A program made the position numbers and the translations under genes. Under the pieces are notes generated by a model. That model saw only the letters and a program-made list of their open reading frames with translations. It did no database searches and was not told the origin of the DNA. Positions 60,438 to 64,000 of a DNA stretch of 64,000 nt are shown here, one piece after another. The stretch comes from Sphingomonas leidyi (lineage in GTDB: Bacteria; Pseudomonadota; Alphaproteobacteria; Sphingomonadales; Sphingomonadaceae), in the NCBI RefSeq assembly GCF_011761945.1, contig NZ_JAASQV010000001.1, positions 1,054,001 through 1,118,000 of the forward strand. Reading direction: 5' to 3'. Every line of letters begins with the position of its first letter. Position 1 is the stretch's first letter.

Positions 60438-62870
60438 ATGACCGACACGCGCTATGAAGGGGAGCGCATCCCCTATCTCGAGCCGGTGGAGGAAAAGCCG
60501 CGTCTCCGCAGCATCGCCGCGACGATCGTCGGCGCGGCGATCGGCCTGATCGGGCTGGTGCTCGCGATCGGCGGGGTCTGGCTCGCGGTGCTGGGCGGCT
60601 CGCTCTATTATCTCCTCACCGGTGCGCTGATGCTGTGGTCGGGCTGGCTGCTGATCCGCGGGCGGATGAGCGGAGGCTGGCTCTATCTCGCCATCGTCGT
60701 CGCCAGCATCCTATGGGCCTGGTGGGAAGTCGGGCCCGATCCCTGGGCCCAGGTGCCGCGCGTGGTCGCGCCGATAGTGCTCGCCGTCGCAGTGATCCTG
60801 GTGCTGCCGACGCTCACCCCGGCGCCGGGCAAGTGGCGGCTGGCGCTGGGCGGTGTCGGGGTGGCGCTGCTGCTCACCGTGATCAACTTCTGGGCCGCCG
60901 CGGCCGGCCAACCCGATCCTGTACTTGCCGGCCTGCCTTCGCCGGGGACCGCGGGGATGGTCGACCCCTCCGGCCAGCAGACCGGCGCCGACTGGCCCGT
61001 CTATGGCGGCACCACCAGCGCCAGGCGCTATTCGCCGCTCGTCCAGATCACGCCGGCGAATGTGTCGAAGCTCAAGCAGGCATGGCTCACCCATACCGGC
61101 GACCTGCCGTCCTCCGCGATGATCCGGAAGACCTATGGCGCCGAGAACACGCCGCTCAAGGTGGGCGACAGCCTGTACATCTGCACGCCCAAGAACATCC
61201 TGCTCGCGCTCGACGCGGCGACGGGCATGGAGAAATGGCGCTACGATCCAAAGGTGCCGGACGATGCGATCCCCTATACCGCGGCGTGCCGCGGCGTGGT
61301 CTATTACGCCGTGCCCAATGCGCCGGCGAACCAGGCCTGTGCGACGCGGGTGATCGAGGGCACGCTCGATGCGCGGCTGATCGCAGTCGATGCGAAGAGC
61401 GGCAAGCCCTGTGCCGATTTCGGCACGAATGGCCAGGTCGATGCCAAGCAGGGCATGGGCAAGGTTCCCGCCGGCTTCGTCTCGATCAACTCGCCGCCCA
61501 CGCTCGTCCGCGGGGTGCTCGTCACCGGCCATCAGGTGCTGGACGGGCAGGATCGCTGGGCGCCGTCGGGCGTGATCCAGGGGTTCGACGTCGTCACCGG
61601 CCAGCTGCGCTGGGCCTGGGACATGATGCATCCGGACTGGAACGGCGCGCCGCCCGCCGGGCAGGAATGGGCGCGCGGCACGCCGAACATGTGGACGATG
61701 GCGAGCGGCGACGAGCAGCTCGGGCTCGTCTATCTCCCGATGGGCAATGCCGCGGCCGACTATTATTCGTCGCTGCGCCGGCCGGAGGAGAATTTCTACG
61801 CGACTTCGCTGGTGGCGCTCGACGTGACCACCGGCAAGCCCAGATGGCGCTTCCAGGCAGTGCGCAATGATGTGTGGGACTATGATTTCGGCGCTCAGGC
61901 CACCTTGGTCGACTATAAGGGCGCGCCCGCGCTGATCCTGCCGTCGAAGCAGGGCGATATCTACATCCTCGATCGCCGCAGCGGCCAGCCGCTCACACCG
62001 GTGGGCGAGATGAAGGTGCCGGGCGGCGGCGTCGAGCCGGAGCAGCGCACGGCCACCCAGCGCGTGTCGCTGTGGCATACGCTGCGCAAGCCCGACCTTG
62101 CCGAGCGCGACATGTGGGGCATGTCGCCGATCGACCAGATGCTCTGCCGGATCAATTTCCGCCGGGCGAGCTACAAGGGCTTCTTCACCCCGCCCGAGGC
62201 CGATCGGCATTCGATCCAGTATCCGGGCTATAATGGCGGGACCGACTGGGGTGGCGTCGCGGTCGATCCGCAGCGCGGAGTGATCGTCGCCAACTACAAC
62301 GACATGCCCAACTATGTCCGTCTCGTGCCGCGCGCCGAGGCCGACAGGCTCGGCTGGGCGCCGCGCGACCAGGCGCGGGGCAGGATCGGCGGCGCCGAGG
62401 GTGCGGGCGATCCGCAGGCGAACACGCCCTATGCGATCAACGTCAATGCCGGCTGGCGGATGCCGTTCACCGGGCTGCTCTGCAAGCGGCCGCCCTATGG
62501 CGGGATCCGCGCGATCGACATGGCCAGCGGCAAGACGATCTGGGACCGCCCCTTCGGCGAGGCGCGCACCAATGGGCCGTTCGGCATTCCCTCGATGCTG
62601 CCGGTGACGATCGGCACGCCCAACAATGGCGGCGCGGTGGTGACGGCGGGCGGGCTGATCTTCGTGGCGGCGGCGACCGACAACCTGATCCGCGCGATCG
62701 ACCTGAAGACCGGCAAGACGCTGTGGAAAGCGGTGCTGCCGGCGGGCGGGCAGGCGACGCCGATCACCTATGAGGCGAACGGCAGGCAGTATCTGGTCAT
62801 CTATGCCGGCGGCCATCATTTCATGGAGACGCCGGTGGGGGACGAGGTAGTGGCCTATGCGCTGCCATGA
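60438..62870 (+). CDS. gcd: Membrane-bound PQQ-dependent glucose dehydrogenase
   Basis: 810 residues. Five N-terminal membrane helices (about residues 25-145: IVGAAIGLIGLVLAIGGVWLA, YYLLTGALMLWSGWLLI, LYLAIVVASILWAWW, VVAPIVLAVAVILVLPTL, LALGGVGVALLLTVINFW) anchor a periplasmic eight-blade PQQ propeller: DWPVYGGTTSARRYSPL, KQAWLTHTGD, ENTPLKVGDSLYICTPKNILLALDAATGMEKW, TGHQVLDGQDRWAPSG, WDYDFGAQATLVDY, GVIVANYNDMPNYV and the final KTLWKAVLPAGGQATPITYEANGRQYLV. It oxidises glucose (or related sugars) to the lactone and feeds electrons to ubiquinone. Quinate/shikimate dehydrogenases are close relatives, but the total length fits glucose. No PQQ synthesis genes in the window. Confidence 0.9.
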   Translation: MTDTRYEGERIPYLEPVEEKPRLRSIAATIVGAAIGLIGLVLAIGGVWLAVLGGSLYYLLTGALMLWSGWLLIRGRMSGGWLYLAIVVASILWAWWEVGPDPWAQVPRVVAPIVLAVAVILVLPTLTPAPGKWRLALGGVGVALLLTVINFWAAAAGQPDPVLAGLPSPGTAGMVDPSGQQTGADWPVYGGTTSARRYSPLVQITPANVSKLKQAWLTHTGDLPSSAMIRKTYGAENTPLKVGDSLYICTPKNILLALDAATGMEKWRYDPKVPDDAIPYTAACRGVVYYAVPNAPANQACATRVIEGTLDARLIAVDAKSGKPCADFGTNGQVDAKQGMGKVPAGFVSINSPPTLVRGVLVTGHQVLDGQDRWAPSGVIQGFDVVTGQLRWAWDMMHPDWNGAPPAGQEWARGTPNMWTMASGDEQLGLVYLPMGNAAADYYSSLRRPEENFYATSLVALDVTTGKPRWRFQAVRNDVWDYDFGAQATLVDYKGAPALILPSKQGDIYILDRRSGQPLTPVGEMKVPGGGVEPEQRTATQRVSLWHTLRKPDLAERDMWGMSPIDQMLCRINFRRASYKGFFTPPEADRHSIQYPGYNGGTDWGGVAVDPQRGVIVANYNDMPNYVRLVPRAEADRLGWAPRDQARGRIGGAEGAGDPQANTPYAINVNAGWRMPFTGLLCKRPPYGGIRAIDMASGKTIWDRPFGEARTNGPFGIPSMLPVTIGTPNNGGAVVTAGGLIFVAAATDNLIRAIDLKTGKTLWKAVLPAGGQATPITYEANGRQYLVIYAGGHHFMETPVGDEVVAYALP

Positions 62871-62937
62871 GCGCCTCGCGGTCTTGCAGGACCGCGGGCG
62901 CGCGCTACGCTCCTTGCCGTAGGAAGGAGAGGTCCCC

Positions 62938-63138
62938 GTGAAGGTAAATGAGGTCCCTGGATTCCCTTGTCCCCAGTGCGGCAAGCTCGTCCATATCGAT
63001 TTTGCGGAGTTTCTGCGCACCGGGGAGGCGACCTGCTCCTATTGCCTGCTTCGCCTTTCCATAGACCGCAAGGCAAGCGATGCGTTCGTCGAAACGATGC
63101 GGAGTCCGCCGATCATGCGGGGCGGCAAGGGCAGGTAA
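62938..63138 (+). CDS. Small zinc-ribbon protein
   Basis: 66 residues from GTG 62938 with a GGAGAGG sequence upstream. Two CxxC pairs, CPQCGK and CSYC, 22 residues apart, form a likely zinc ribbon; the rest is a short helix (SIDRKASDAFVETM) and a basic tail. No family name. Could be a small nucleic-acid or protein-binding factor. Lies 67 nt after the glucose dehydrogenase gene, same strand. Confidence 0.65.
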   Translation: MKVNEVPGFPCPQCGKLVHIDFAEFLRTGEATCSYCLLRLSIDRKASDAFVETMRSPPIMRGGKGR

Positions 63139-63163
63139 GGGCCAGGCCGGCCGGCGCCGGCGT

Positions 63164-64000
63164 TCAGCGCAGCGCCTTCACCTGCGGCGCGCACAGGGCG
63201 ATCGCACGATCGATCATGAAGCTCAGCCGGTCGCGCGCCAGGGCGAGCTCGGCCGGATCCGGGCCCCGGTCGAGCGTCTCGAAGTTGAGATAGGCGAGGC
63301 CGTGCAGCACGGCATAGTTGGAGAGCGAGCCGTCGCTCGTCACCACGCGCTCCTGCACGACGTTGAAATCCGCGCCGACCATCGCGTCTCGGCAAAAGGC
63401 GGCGCCCGGCGGGTCCCTGGCGAGGAAGGTGGCGAATGCGACGGTGTCGTCATCGTCGAACGGCCAGGCCTTCGATATCGAGGGGCTGGGGATCAGCGTA
63501 TCGTCGCAATAGCGGATCGAGATGATCCCGCTGCCCTCCGGATCGCCCTTGTTGCAGTACGAGCCCGCCGTTTCGAAACCCCTGGCGTTGGTATGGAGCG
63601 CGATGATCGGCCAGGCACCGTGCGCCAGATCGGCCAGGATATTGTGCGCATAGCCGGGGAGCGCGGTGTCGAAATTGCGATTGGGGTCGATCGGCCTGCC
63701 GTAATCGACGGCTTCGTTGAGGCGCCTGCCGTCGCCGCCGGGCGCGATGCCGGAGTCGATCGCGATCAGCACGCCGCCATATTTCCGCACGGCCACCAAT
63801 CCGGCTTCGAACCCGGCATTCTCGTTGTCGTGCGGCACGAAGAAGAGCGGTCCCCCGGGGTGTTTCGCATTGGCGATGCGCCACAGGCGCCAGCGCGCAC
63901 GCTCCTCGCGAAATTCCAGGGCCGAGACAGTGAGCCCTTGCCACGCCGCGGGGTCGCGATGCCGGGCGAAGTCGTCGTCCTGCACGGTCAGCGGGTCCAC
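63164..64000 (-). CDS. Uncharacterised protein, possible metal-dependent hydrolase, partial (5' end at window edge)
   Basis: The visible 278 residues read from the window end; a GTG sits exactly at the edge, but the real start probably lies outside. Recognisable features are only local: FFVPHDNENAGFEAG (His and Glu spaced like zinc ligands of M14-like and N-formylglutamate-type amidohydrolases) and WPIIALHTNARGF with a second His, plus DPNRNFD (DPNRN, common in M14-type peptidases). A zinc-dependent carboxypeptidase or amidase fold is therefore a guess. Convergent with the zinc-ribbon gene. Confidence 0.55.
   Translation of the reverse strand: MDPLTVQDDDFARHRDPAAWQGLTVSALEFREERARWRLWRIANAKHPGGPLFFVPHDNENAGFEAGLVAVRKYGGVLIAIDSGIAPGGDGRRLNEAVDYGRPIDPNRNFDTALPGYAHNILADLAHGAWPIIALHTNARGFETAGSYCNKGDPEGSGIISIRYCDDTLIPSPSISKAWPFDDDDTVAFATFLARDPPGAAFCRDAMVGADFNVVQERVVTSDGSLSNYAVLHGLAYLNFETLDRGPDPAELALARDRLSFMIDRAIALCAPQVKALR

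Noticed and set aside
1..64000. CRISPR array
   Set aside because: No regularly spaced direct repeats were noticed; the only tandem repeats are the GWDRGR codons at about 35.75-35.83 kb.

Overview
The window is GC-rich DNA from an alphaproteobacterium, almost certainly a member of the Sphingomonadaceae. This is inferred from four things: the gene order trpE/ppiD, trpG, trpD-trpC-moaC, moeA, lexA, comEC, gltX, gltA; a GAAC-N7-GAAC SOS box in front of lexA, the alphaproteobacterial type; sdhE-mfd next to recG; and a FecI/FecR/TonB-receptor module. Most of the window (about 12.7-64 kb) is ordinary chromosome with closely packed genes.

Region 1 (1-2402) holds a cell-surface signalling module on the minus strand: an ECF sigma factor, a FecR-type anti-sigma protein, and the start of a TonB-dependent transducer with an STN domain, cut by the window edge.

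Region 2 (about 2.4-12.6 kb) is an accessory defence island, visibly less GC-rich than its surroundings and ending at a tRNA-Asn gene. It contains a fragment resembling the winged helix of AbiEi antitoxins, a short unidentified gene, an AlpA-like helix-turn-helix gene, the C-terminal PIWI part of a prokaryotic Argonaute that lacks its N-terminal half and catalytic aspartates, and a tightly coupled operon phd - hsdR - hsdS - prrC-like - hsdM. The prrC-like gene has an ABC-type ATPase head and a C-terminal Arg/Glu/His set spaced as in the HEPN anticodon nuclease PrrC. It would be a second line of defence, released if the type I restriction enzyme is neutralised. This is the most interesting system in the window.

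Region 3 (12.7-26.9 kb): nadK-moaA, an EAL protein with a degenerate GGDEF domain, a GAF protein, sdhE-mfd facing recG, small secreted or membrane proteins, a lone tailspike-like beta-helix protein and a PilZ protein. Region 4 (27-36.3 kb): tyrS, an AlgE-like porin, a DOMON-like protein, a NamZ-type muramidase, a nucleotidyltransferase-like membrane protein, a DUF2336 gene coupled to a histidine kinase whose phospho-acceptor His is missing, and an Arg-rich secreted repeat protein.

Region 5 (36.4-54.7 kb): gltA, gltX, comEC (split by an apparent frameshift), lexA, moeA, a PilZ protein, a GST with an inverted-repeat operator, moaC-trpC-trpD, an M23 peptidase, an EF-hand protein, trpG with a phosphodiester glycosidase, trpE and ppiD. 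Tryptophan and molybdenum-cofactor genes are interleaved here. Region 6 (54.8-64 kb): tpiA, an MFS exporter overlapping it tail to tail, an esterase-like protein without its serine, small membrane proteins, an M17 aminopeptidase, a membrane PQQ glucose dehydrogenase, a zinc-ribbon protein and a partial unknown protein. All family calls come from reading the translations; no database search was run.
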